Shown here: positions 26,153 to 34,305 of the stretch, piece after piece
Numbering within the stretch: position 1 is the stretch's first letter
Layout: every line of letters starts with the position of its first letter
DNA from: Roseateles sp049532965
GTDB lineage: Bacteria > Pseudomonadota > Gammaproteobacteria > Burkholderiales > Burkholderiaceae_C
Direction of reading: 5' to 3'
Length of the DNA: 64,000 bases
Assembly (NCBI RefSeq): GCF_049532965.1
Contig: NZ_CP186694.1
Location: forward strand, 4,526,001-4,590,000
Translations under genes and position numbers: made by a program
Notes under the pieces: model-generated
What the model was told of the DNA's origin: nothing
Seen by the model: only the letters and a program-made list of their open reading frames with translations
Databases searched by the model: none

Positions 26153-27636
26153 CGTCCGCTGCTTCCCCCCTCGCCACCGCCCCGCTGTCCGGGCCCGCCG
26201 CCGCCTTGCCGCCGCTGGTCGTCGACCTGGACGGCACCTTGACGCCGGTGGACACGCTGATGGAGTCGGCGCTCGCGCTGGTGCGGCAATCGCCGTGGTC
26301 CGCCCTGCGACTGCCGATCTGGCTGCTGAGAGGTCGCGCGGCGCTGAAGGAGGAACTCGCGGCGCGGGTCCATCTGGATCCGGCGTCGCTGCCGTGGCGC
26401 ACGCCGCTGGTCGAGCACCTGCGCGAGCAGCGCGACCAGGGACGCCGGCTGTTGCTGGCCACGGCGGCGCACCGCGACATCGCCGACGCCGCCGCGACGC
26501 ACCTGGGCCTCTTCCATGGCGTACTGGCCACCGCCGATGGCCACAACCTGAAGGGCAAGCACAAGCTGGAGGCGATCCGGCGCGAGGTCGGCTCCGAGTT
26601 CGCCTATGCCGGCGACAGCCGGGCCGATCTGCCGGTGTGGGCGGGGGCGAGCGCGGCGGTGCTGGTCAACGTGTCGGCCTCGACGCGCGCGCGTGCCATG
26701 CGCACCACCCCGATGGAGCGTGAGTTCGCTGATGAGCCCTTCGGACTGAAGGGCTGGGCGAGTGCGCTGCGCGTGCACCAGTGGGTCAAGAACGTGCTGG
26801 TGCTGGTGCCGCTGCTGACGGCGTTCTCGTTCCTGGACGTCGGCAGCTGGCTGCGCGGGCTGGTTGCGATGCTGGCCTTCAGCGCGGTGGCGTCCGCCTG
26901 CTATCTGGTCAACGACATGCTGGACATCCCGCATGACCGCGCCCATCCGCGCAAGCGGCATCGCATGCTGGCCAGTGGCCGGCTCGGCGTGATGCCGGCC
27001 ACGATCGCCTGCCTGGGCCTGCTGGGGCTCGGCTTCGGCGCGGGGATCGCGGTGTCGGCGGCCTTCGCCGGGGTGCTGCTGCTGTACCTGCTCATGACGA
27101 TGAGCTACAGCATCGCGCTCAAGCGGTATGTGCTGCTGGACGTGCTGACGCTGGCGGCGCTGTACACGGTGCGCATCGTGGCGGGCTCGGTCGCGATCGG
27201 GGTGCCGATGAGCACGTGGCTGCTGGCGTTCTCGATGTTCCTGTTCTTCTGCCTCGCGCTGGTCAAGCGCTGCGCGGAACTCGCGGCGCTGGAAGCCCTG
27301 GGCCGCGTCGCCAGCTCGGGCCGCGACTACCGTGTGCAGGACCTGGCCGTGCTGTGGCCCATGGGGGTGGCGAGCGCGGTGGCGGCGGCGATGGTGCTGG
27401 GGTTGTTCATTCAGTCCCCGGAGACCGAGGCCCGCTTCGCGCAGCCGCAGCTGCTGTGGTTGACCGTGCCCTGCCTGATGTACTGGCTCGGCCGGATGTG
27501 GATCAAGACCTCACGGGCGGAGATGCACGACGATCCCGTCGTCTTCGCGTTCCGCGACCGGGGCAGCCGGCAGACCGTGCTGGCGATGGTGACGATCTTC
27601 ATCGCGGCCAGGCTCTGGCCCACCGGCCTGTTCTGA
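26149..27636 (+). CDS. HAD phosphatase-UbiA prenyltransferase fusion, decaprenyl-phosphoribose synthase-like
   Basis: 495 residues. Residues 20-200 are a HAD hydrolase: motif I DLDGT with Asp26 and Asp28, motif II LLATAAH and motif IV YAGDSRADLP. From about 205 follow eight or nine membrane helices of the UbiA superfamily. The first Asp-rich motif, NDMLDIPHDRAHPRKRHRMLASG from Asn255, closely follows the NDxxDxxxDRxHPxKRxRPxAxG pattern of 5-phosphoribosyl-decaprenyl-phosphate synthases (mycobacterial Rv3806c). The likely reaction is transfer of phosphoribose from PRPP to a polyprenyl phosphate, with the HAD domain removing the 5-phosphate. The substrate is inferred from motif similarity. It is coupled to the upstream membrane protein by ATGA. 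Confidence 0.85.
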   Translation: MTSAASPLATAPLSGPAAALPPLVVDLDGTLTPVDTLMESALALVRQSPWSALRLPIWLLRGRAALKEELAARVHLDPASLPWRTPLVEHLREQRDQGRRLLLATAAHRDIADAAATHLGLFHGVLATADGHNLKGKHKLEAIRREVGSEFAYAGDSRADLPVWAGASAAVLVNVSASTRARAMRTTPMEREFADEPFGLKGWASALRVHQWVKNVLVLVPLLTAFSFLDVGSWLRGLVAMLAFSAVASACYLVNDMLDIPHDRAHPRKRHRMLASGRLGVMPATIACLGLLGLGFGAGIAVSAAFAGVLLLYLLMTMSYSIALKRYVLLDVLTLAALYTVRIVAGSVAIGVPMSTWLLAFSMFLFFCLALVKRCAELAALEALGRVASSGRDYRVQDLAVLWPMGVASAVAAAMVLGLFIQSPETEARFAQPQLLWLTVPCLMYWLGRMWIKTSRAEMHDDPVVFAFRDRGSRQTVLAMVTIFIAARLWPTGLF

Positions 27637-27676
27637 CCCTTCGGCGCAGAATCGCGGGACAACCAGGGAGTCCCGC

Positions 27677-29647
27677 ATGAACGATCAACAACGCGGCGGG
27701 GTCAGTCATTGCGACCTCGTCATGAAGGGCGGCGTCACCAGCGGCGTGATCTATCCGCGGCTGGTGGCCGAGCTGTCGCGGCGGTATCGGTTCAAGAACA
27801 TCGGCGGCACTTCCGCCGGCGCGATTGCCGCGGGGGCGAGCGCCGCCGCCGAGTACGGGCGTCAGCAGGGCCATGCCGGCGCGTTCGATCTGCTCGCGAA
27901 GTTGCCCGAGGAACTGGGCGCCGACGTCGCCGGCGCCGGTAGCGGCGCGGCACGCAGCCGGCTCTTCGCGCTCTTCCAGCCGGTGCCGGCGCTGAGGCGC
28001 CATTTCGACGTGCTGGCGAAGGCCCTGGGCAAGTCCACGCGCGCCGCGGCGCTCGGCGTCGTTGCCGGCATGGTGGCGATGCACTGGATCGTCGCGCTGG
28101 TGATCGCCTTGGCCGGCGCGGCGCTGGTGTGGCCCTATGCGGCGCTCCTGGGGCGGGACGCACCGCTGTCGCCGTGGGCAACGATCGCGCTGCTGGCGGG
28201 GATGGGACTGATCCTGGCGTTGGTCCTCGCGGCCGCGATCGTCGCCGTGGCGGCGCGGTTCAGCGCCGGTCTGTTGCGGGGGCTGCGGACCAACGGCTAT
28301 GGCCTGTGCAGCGGTCTGTCGCAGCCGGACCAGGGCGAGCAGGCGGGGCTGACGGACTGGCTGCACGGCACGCTCAATCGACTGGCCGGACGCGGCGTCG
28401 AGGATCCGCCACTGACGTTTGGCGACCTGTGGGGACCCGATCCCGCCGAGCGGCGCATTCATCTGGAGGTGATGACCAGCGCGGTGAGCCAGCAGATGGT
28501 CTACAGCATTCCGTTCCGGCCGGGGACGCCAGTGTTCTATTACGACCCCGAGGAGTGGGCGAGGCTGTTTCCCCCGGCGGTGATGGCGGCGCTTGCGGTG
28601 CCGCTGGATCGCGCCGAGGACGGGCCCGTGATCGAGAACGCGCAGGGGCGTCCGCTGCTGCCACTGCCGCGGCATGGCGACCTGCCGGTGGTCGTGGCGA
28701 TCCGGATGAGCCTCAGCTTCCCGATCCTGCTCTCCGCGGTGCCGCTGTACGAGGTCGATTGGTCGCGCAAGGCGAACCAGCAGACGCAGCGTGCGGTGCG
28801 GGCCGCGGCGACCGCGGAGGAGCGCCGGCGCCTGCACTTGCGGGCCACGCGGGTGTGGTTCTCGGATGGCGGCATCGGCAGCAACATGCCGCTGCACCTG
28901 TTCGACGCGATGCTGCCGCGTCATCCGACCTTCGCGGTCAACCTGAAGCCGCCGCATCCGGACCACGGGATCCGCCCGGGCGACGCCGACAACGACGGCG
29001 GTCGGATCTACCTGCCGGAGGACGACCGGGGCGGGCGTTTGCGCTATTGGCCGGAGCCGGACCTGGTCGACGACTGGGAGCAGCGCGCGCCGGACCAGCG
29101 CGAGAAGACGCCGCTGGCGGGACTGACCGGCTTCCTGTGGAGCATCGTCGGCACGATGCAGAACTGGCGCGACGAGATCCTCTTTCCGACACCGGGCTTC
29201 CGGGACCGCATCGTCCAGATCAGCCAGAAGGCGGACGAAGGCGGGCTCAACCTGACGATGCCGGCGGGGACGATGACCGCGCTGGCCGATGCCGGCGGCA
29301 TGGCGGCACAGCGCCTGATCGGACGCTTCCATCCGCTCGGCGAGGAGGGCGGGGCCGGGTGGGAGGACCACCGGCAGGTGCGGCTGACGACGTTCCTCGG
29401 CGTGATGCAGCCGGCGACTTTCGGCCTGGTGGAGGCGATCGGCCAGCCGGACGACTGGCTGGTGCTGCTGACGGGCGACACGCGCTATCAGCGCTCCTCG
29501 GCGATGCGCGACGAGGCGACGCGCTTCCTGACGGGACTGTTCGACATCGGGCAAGGGACGCCGCTGAAGCAGTCCGGGCAAGCTCGCACGCTGGACGTCG
29601 GGTCGCTCAAGCCGATTCCGGAAGTGCGGCTGGTGCCGAGGATCTGA
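27677..29647 (+). CDS. Patatin-like phospholipase
   Basis: 656 residues. The oxyanion-hole stretch VMKGGVTSGVIYPR (about 15-28), nucleophile elbow GGTSAGA with Ser46, and catalytic Asp397 in WFSDGGIGSNMPLHLF form the Ser-Asp dyad of patatins. Two hydrophobic stretches at about 128-155 and 165-195 interrupt the domain, so it may be membrane-associated. The C-terminal 200 residues have no recognised domain. No signal peptide is present. The family hydrolyses acyl esters of phospholipids or neutral lipids. It starts 40 bp after the HAD-UbiA gene on the same strand and may be co-transcribed. Confidence 0.88.
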   Translation: MNDQQRGGVSHCDLVMKGGVTSGVIYPRLVAELSRRYRFKNIGGTSAGAIAAGASAAAEYGRQQGHAGAFDLLAKLPEELGADVAGAGSGAARSRLFALFQPVPALRRHFDVLAKALGKSTRAAALGVVAGMVAMHWIVALVIALAGAALVWPYAALLGRDAPLSPWATIALLAGMGLILALVLAAAIVAVAARFSAGLLRGLRTNGYGLCSGLSQPDQGEQAGLTDWLHGTLNRLAGRGVEDPPLTFGDLWGPDPAERRIHLEVMTSAVSQQMVYSIPFRPGTPVFYYDPEEWARLFPPAVMAALAVPLDRAEDGPVIENAQGRPLLPLPRHGDLPVVVAIRMSLSFPILLSAVPLYEVDWSRKANQQTQRAVRAAATAEERRRLHLRATRVWFSDGGIGSNMPLHLFDAMLPRHPTFAVNLKPPHPDHGIRPGDADNDGGRIYLPEDDRGGRLRYWPEPDLVDDWEQRAPDQREKTPLAGLTGFLWSIVGTMQNWRDEILFPTPGFRDRIVQISQKADEGGLNLTMPAGTMTALADAGGMAAQRLIGRFHPLGEEGGAGWEDHRQVRLTTFLGVMQPATFGLVEAIGQPDDWLVLLTGDTRYQRSSAMRDEATRFLTGLFDIGQGTPLKQSGQARTLDVGSLKPIPEVRLVPRI

Positions 29648-29762
29648 GGCGGGCGGCATCGGGGCCAGCCCCGTGTTGGCGGCCGGCGGGCGGCATGACA
29701 ACATGTCCGGACGCGCCGGGGTCCGATCTCCCTTCGGGCCGGCGACCGAGGAGGCACACGAC

Positions 29763-31316
29763 ATGATGTCCAACTTGTCCGGCCGGGCGTCCATCGGGCG
29801 ACGCCTGGGGCTTGTGCAGGCGGGGGTGCTGGCGATCGCGCTGATCGGCTCGGCGCTCGGGTACTGGGGCCTGGACCGCGTGGCGACGCGGACTGCGGCG
29901 ATCCATGAGGACGCGATCGCGACCGAGCGCGTCGCCTCCGACTGGTACCGCAACGTGTTCAACGGCACGACGCGCACGACGGCGATCGCCGTCAGCGCGG
30001 ACCCGGCGTTGGCGACCTTCTTCGCGCCGCAGGCGGCGGAGGCGACGCGGATCTCCACCGACCTGCAGCAGCGGCTCGACAAGCTGCTGACGACGCCGGA
30101 GGAACGCGCGGCCTTCGACAAGGTCGGGGAGCTGCGGAAGAGCTACCTCGCGGCACGCGATTCGATCACCGAGGCCAAGAAGCAGGGCGACACGGCGCGT
30201 GCCAAGCAGATCTTCGACCAGCAGTTCCAGGACGCCTCGCGGGCCTACCTGGAGGGCATCCGGCTGGTGGCCCAGCAACAGCGCGACCAGCTGGATGCGG
30301 CGATCGACGGCCTGGAGAAGACGAACCGGCGAGCGCGCATCGCGCTGGCGGTGTTCGGGCTGGTCGCGCTGGTGACCGGCGGCGCGTTGGCGGTGTGGCT
30401 GACGCGCTCGATCACGCGGCCGCTGGGGCAGGCGGCGGAGGTGGCCGAGTCGATCGCGCGCTTCGACCTGACGGGGCGCATCGCCGCGGGCGGCAGCGAC
30501 GAGACGGGTCAGTTGCTGCGTGCGCTCGATGCCATGCAGGGTGCCTTGCTGCGCCTGATCGGCGAGGTGCGCGGTTCCACGGACAGTATCGGCACGGCCA
30601 GCGCGGAGATCGCGAGCGGCAACATGGACTTGTCGGCGCGGACGGAGCAGACGGCGTCCAACCTGCAGCAGGCGGCCGCGTCGTTGACCGAGCTGACGGG
30701 CACGGTGCGGCAGACCGCGGATGCGGCGCAGACGGCGAACCAACTGGCCAGTTCGGCGGCGGAGACCGCGCAGCGGGGCGGCGCGGTGATGGGGCAGGTG
30801 GTGGCGACGATGGGCGAGATCAGCGACAGCTCGCGGCGCATCGCCGACATCATTGGCGTCATCGATGGCATTGCGTTCCAGACCAACATCCTGGCGCTGA
30901 ATGCTGCGGTGGAGGCGGCTCGGGCGGGCGAGCAGGGGCGTGGCTTCGCGGTCGTTGCCGGCGAGGTGCGGTCGTTGGCGCAGCGCAGCGCAGAGGCTGC
31001 GAAGGAGATCAAGTCGTTGATCGCAACCAGCGTGGAGCGGGTCGAGTCCGGATCACGGCTGGTCAGCGATGCCGGTACGACGATGACCGACATCGTGACC
31101 AGCGTGCACCGGGTGACCGACATCATTGCGGAGATCCAGGCGGCTTCGCAGGAGCAGAGCGACGGCATCAACCAGGTCAACGCGGCGGTGGGTCACCTGG
31201 ACCAGATGACGCAACAGAACGCGGCCCTGGTCGAGGAGGCCGCCTCGGCGGCGGAAAGCCTCAAGGATCAGGCCAGGCGGCTGTCGGCGGCGATCGCGGT
31301 ATTCAGGTTGGCGTGA
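29763..31316 (+). CDS. Methyl-accepting chemotaxis protein
   Basis: 517-residue chemoreceptor. TM1 is at about 15-35, then a periplasmic four-helix-bundle ligand domain of about 150 residues (DWYRNVFNGTTRTTA), TM2 near 185-207, a HAMP domain (RSITRPLGQAAEVAESIA), and the cytoplasmic signalling coiled coil. The hairpin tip is conserved: IDGIAFQTNILALNAAVEAARAGEQGRGFAVVAGEVRSLAQRSA. It signals through CheW/CheA to the flagellar motor; the ligand is unknown. GGAGG nine bases before ATG 29763 supports that start over the upstream open frame. No CheR-binding C-terminal pentapeptide was recognised. Confidence 0.95.
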   Translation: MMSNLSGRASIGRRLGLVQAGVLAIALIGSALGYWGLDRVATRTAAIHEDAIATERVASDWYRNVFNGTTRTTAIAVSADPALATFFAPQAAEATRISTDLQQRLDKLLTTPEERAAFDKVGELRKSYLAARDSITEAKKQGDTARAKQIFDQQFQDASRAYLEGIRLVAQQQRDQLDAAIDGLEKTNRRARIALAVFGLVALVTGGALAVWLTRSITRPLGQAAEVAESIARFDLTGRIAAGGSDETGQLLRALDAMQGALLRLIGEVRGSTDSIGTASAEIASGNMDLSARTEQTASNLQQAAASLTELTGTVRQTADAAQTANQLASSAAETAQRGGAVMGQVVATMGEISDSSRRIADIIGVIDGIAFQTNILALNAAVEAARAGEQGRGFAVVAGEVRSLAQRSAEAAKEIKSLIATSVERVESGSRLVSDAGTTMTDIVTSVHRVTDIIAEIQAASQEQSDGINQVNAAVGHLDQMTQQNAALVEEAASAAESLKDQARRLSAAIAVFRLA

Positions 31317-31460
31317 AGAAGTCCTTCATCCACGAGCGCTTTCCGTACGCTTGAACGCGGCATTCACGTGGGCCCGACGGCTTCTTGATTCCCCTTACAG
31401 CGCGATACGTCCGGCGCCGCAACGGGGTCAACGCAGGCATTGCGCCCACGTTGGCGAAGC

Positions 31461-32924
31461 ATGGCCATCTCCCGCTTCAAGCCCATGCGTCACGCCTTCC
31501 GCTTCACCACGCTCGCCGCCGCTGCCGCCGCGGCGCTTCTCGCAGCCTGCGTCGCCCCGCATCACACCACCGTGTATGCCGACGCCCAGATCCGGCCCGC
31601 GCCGGTGTGGGTGCCGCCTCCGCCCCCGCCGCCGGCCCCCGTCGTCAGCGTCTACGTCGAGCCCCCGCTGGTCCAGCCGGAGCCGGTGTTCGTCGACGTC
31701 GCGCCCCCGCCGATGCTGGTGGAGGTCCCGCCCCCGCAGCCCTATCCAGGTGCCGTGTGGACCGGCGGCTACTGGGGTTGGCAGGGGCGCTGGGTGTGGT
31801 GCGCGGGACGATGGTCGTCGCCCCCGCGGCCGGACTACGTCTGGGTCCAGCCCTATTACGAGCATCGCGACGGCGCCGTCGTCTTTGTCTCCGGGTTCTG
31901 GGCCGCGCACGGCGTTGCCTTCGTGCCGCCGCCGCCGGGGCTGCATCTCTCGGTGGAAGTCGCCATCGGAGGCGGCGCTCGTCCGATGGGGCCGATGGGC
32001 GTGTTCGTGCCGCCGCCGCCCGGCTCCCGTCCGGGCCTGATCGTGCCCGCGCCGATCGGAACGCCACCGGCCGTCGTCGTCAGCGCACCGCCGGTGACCA
32101 ACGTCGGCATGCGCATCCAGCACAACACCACGACCATCAACAACGTCGACGTCCACAACACCACGAACGTCAACAACATCCACAACGTCACCAACATCAC
32201 CAACGTGACCATCGTTGCGCCGCCTGGTGCTACGGCCAACGGCAAGGCGTTCCAGGGCAACGTGCCCGCCGCAGCGCATCTGGCGGCCGCGATGCCAGCC
32301 GTCGTGCATGCGCAGGCACCGGTGCCGGCGAGTGCGGCGCCCGTGCCCACCTATGTGCCGGGCCGGCCCAACGCCGCTGCCGCCGCCGCGCCCGAGCGAT
32401 CCCCGGCGCACATCCAAGCGGCGCCGATGAGCACGCCCGCACCGGGGACTCCACCGTCTCCCGTGGCTGGCGGACAGCCCCCGCATGCGCAGCCCGCGGG
32501 AACGGTGCCGCCGATGAGCCGCTCGCTGGACGATCGGGGAGACGCGCGCCGGGATGTGCGTCCCGACCCGCGCCGTGACGAGCACAGGGATGAGCGCAGG
32601 GACGATCGCATGGACCCGCGCAGGGATGAGCGGCAGTTCCAGCCGCGTCCTGTCGACGTCGACGCCCAGCGGGCCCGGGAGGCCGCCATGCAGTCGCAGC
32701 AGCACCATGCGGCAGAGGGCGCTCCCTCGCCTCACGCGATGGCTCGTCCTGACCCTCGCCATGCGGAGCAGGAGAAGCCGCGCGACAAGCCGCATGAGGT
32801 CGATCGCGAGAAAGGGCGAGAGAAGGGGCGAGAGAAGGGCCGCGAGAGCGGCCACGACAACGCCCGCGAGAACGAGCGCGAGAAGGACAAGGTCCATCAC
32901 CCGGAAGGCGAGCGCCGCGATTGA
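31461..32924 (+). CDS. Proline-rich lipoprotein with WxxGxW-type, Asn/Thr-rich and charged repeat regions
   Basis: 487 residues. A lipoprotein signal ends in LLAAC. Next come a Pro-rich stretch (residues 50-95) and a WTGGYWGWQGRWVWCAGRW segment similar to the YXWWGxW/BcpO-type repeats of betaproteobacterial surface lipoproteins. Around 220-265 lies an Asn/Thr/Val-rich block of NTT, NVNNI and NVTNI units that could form stacked beta-strands. A Pro/Ala linker leads to an Arg/Asp/Glu-rich tail with DERRDDR and repeated REKG units, probably disordered. The start could also be ATG 31485. Function is unknown; a surface or cell-wall structural role is only a guess. Confidence 0.78.
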   Translation: MAISRFKPMRHAFRFTTLAAAAAAALLAACVAPHHTTVYADAQIRPAPVWVPPPPPPPAPVVSVYVEPPLVQPEPVFVDVAPPPMLVEVPPPQPYPGAVWTGGYWGWQGRWVWCAGRWSSPPRPDYVWVQPYYEHRDGAVVFVSGFWAAHGVAFVPPPPGLHLSVEVAIGGGARPMGPMGVFVPPPPGSRPGLIVPAPIGTPPAVVVSAPPVTNVGMRIQHNTTTINNVDVHNTTNVNNIHNVTNITNVTIVAPPGATANGKAFQGNVPAAAHLAAAMPAVVHAQAPVPASAAPVPTYVPGRPNAAAAAAPERSPAHIQAAPMSTPAPGTPPSPVAGGQPPHAQPAGTVPPMSRSLDDRGDARRDVRPDPRRDEHRDERRDDRMDPRRDERQFQPRPVDVDAQRAREAAMQSQQHHAAEGAPSPHAMARPDPRHAEQEKPRDKPHEVDREKGREKGREKGRESGHDNARENEREKDKVHHPEGERRD

Positions 32925-32957
32925 CGCCCGCGCTCGCGGGTGAGGGGCCCAGGCCGC

Positions 32958-33980
32958 TCAGCGGTTGGCGCAGAACCCGAACGAGGTGTTCGCGCCCGCC
33001 TGCAGGGTCTGGTTCCACGACACGCCGCTGGCCGTGACGGTGCCGCCGCTCTGCGACACGGTGCCGTTCCACGAGGTGTAGACCGTGCCGGCCACCGCGA
33101 AGGACACCGTCCAGGTCAGCGGCGTCGTGTTGGGGTTGGTCACCGTCACGTTGCTGCAATAGCCCTGGCCCCAGTCGTTGGCCACGCTGATGCTGGTGGT
33201 CGCGGGTTGGGTCGGCGACGGGGTGGGGGTCGGTGTTGGCGTGGGCGTGGTGCCGCCGCCCGCCGAGCCCGGCGCCGGCAGCACCGCGGGGAACTGCTGC
33301 CCCAGGTCGATTTCCGTCGTCACCGCCAGGTTCACGCCCGAGGCGGTCATCTTCTGGCCGAAGACGTCCGTGATCTGGATGTCGTAGGGGCCCGGGCCCA
33401 TGCCGCTCGGCGCGATGAAGTAGTTGTACATCTCGCGATTCAGCGTGGTGAACGCGCCGCCGCTGGTCGGCCGGTACGCGAGCGTGGCGACCGGGCTGCT
33501 GTGGTCGCGCACCTGCACGCCGGCCCACCACTGGCTCGAGCCTTCCTTGAAATACAGCTTCGCCGACGGCGGCGTGCACGAGACGTAGCGCCAGCTGATC
33601 GGAATGCGGCCGGCCTCGATCGGCGAGATCTGCGCGAAGGCCTCCTGCGACAGGTCGACATCGCCCGGCGCGCATTCGGGGCAACGGTCGTCGACGCGCG
33701 CCACCACCTTCTTCTGCGTGTTGAGGTTGGTCACCTCGATGCAGGCGCCGCAGGCCTGGGCGGTGTTGTAGTCGGCGTTATTCATCGCCGCGGTCAGGAT
33801 CGTGCTGGGCTTGGGCAGCGAGCAGTTGCCGCCGCCGCCATAGCCGTAGAAGGTGCCCTGGCCCGTGTGGGTCTGCTGGTAGTTGCCCTGCGCCGAGCCC
33901 GTCAGGGGCGCGGCGGCCAGCAGGCCGCCGGCCAGAACGAGCATGGAAAGGCGGCGAGCCGCCGCGTCCGCTGATGTCAT
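32958..33980 (-). CDS. Secreted expansin-like protein with C-terminal CBM2 cellulose-binding module
   Basis: 340 residues. After a signal peptide (about 1-30) comes an expansin domain 1 (GTFYGYGGGGNCS, ACGACIEVTN, VDDRCPECAPGDVDLSQEAFAQI, with the conserved Asp). Domain 2 follows (GVQVRDHSSPVATLAYR), then a TPTPTPTPTPSPTQP linker and a CBM2 module with paired Cys and surface Trp/Tyr residues (ANDWGQGYCSNVTVTNPN to NTSFGFCANR). Bacterial expansins loosen cellulose-xyloglucan contacts without hydrolysis and aid plant colonisation. The fused CBM2 is uncommon outside plant-associated bacteria. It is divergent from the polygalacturonase at 34306. Confidence 0.93.
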   Translation of the reverse strand: MTSADAAARRLSMLVLAGGLLAAAPLTGSAQGNYQQTHTGQGTFYGYGGGGNCSLPKPSTILTAAMNNADYNTAQACGACIEVTNLNTQKKVVARVDDRCPECAPGDVDLSQEAFAQISPIEAGRIPISWRYVSCTPPSAKLYFKEGSSQWWAGVQVRDHSSPVATLAYRPTSGGAFTTLNREMYNYFIAPSGMGPGPYDIQITDVFGQKMTASGVNLAVTTEIDLGQQFPAVLPAPGSAGGGTTPTPTPTPTPSPTQPATTSISVANDWGQGYCSNVTVTNPNTTPLTWTVSFAVAGTVYTSWNGTVSQSGGTVTASGVSWNQTLQAGANTSFGFCANR

Positions 33981-34305
33981 CGCGATGCCTCCCTCCGGAC
34001 CATCCGGAGCGCGGCGACTATCACGCCGGCGTTAACGGAACGCCAGCGCCGGACACACTCGGCTTCAGCCGTTGCAGAGCTGCATCGGCTGCAACGCCCG
34101 CTTCAGGTGCGCGCGGCACGCCGAAGGTGCGGGGAGCGTGAAGGCGGCGTTAATTCATTGCTTGCCGATCGGCCTTTTTGCAATTGGCAGCAATGGCAAC
34201 GGCCGGTTAACCAGCGGTGGGTGGAGCGTTATGACGTGGTGGTTTAGTGCCGGTTACACCGAGCGGCCTTTCAACCGTGCCTTCACCAATACCAAGAGGA
34301 TGCCG
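33981..34305. promoter_or_regulatory. Divergent control region between expansin and polygalacturonase
   Basis: 325 bp between two divergent plant-wall genes. It contains GTTGCAG (34071-34077) and CTGCAAC (34089-34095), an inverted repeat with an 11-nt spacer, and two GGCGTTAA words near 34028 and 34146. The sequence is less GC-rich near 34150-34210, as expected of a promoter. No convincing -35/-10 pair could be fixed. A shared regulator is plausible but not shown. Confidence 0.35.
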
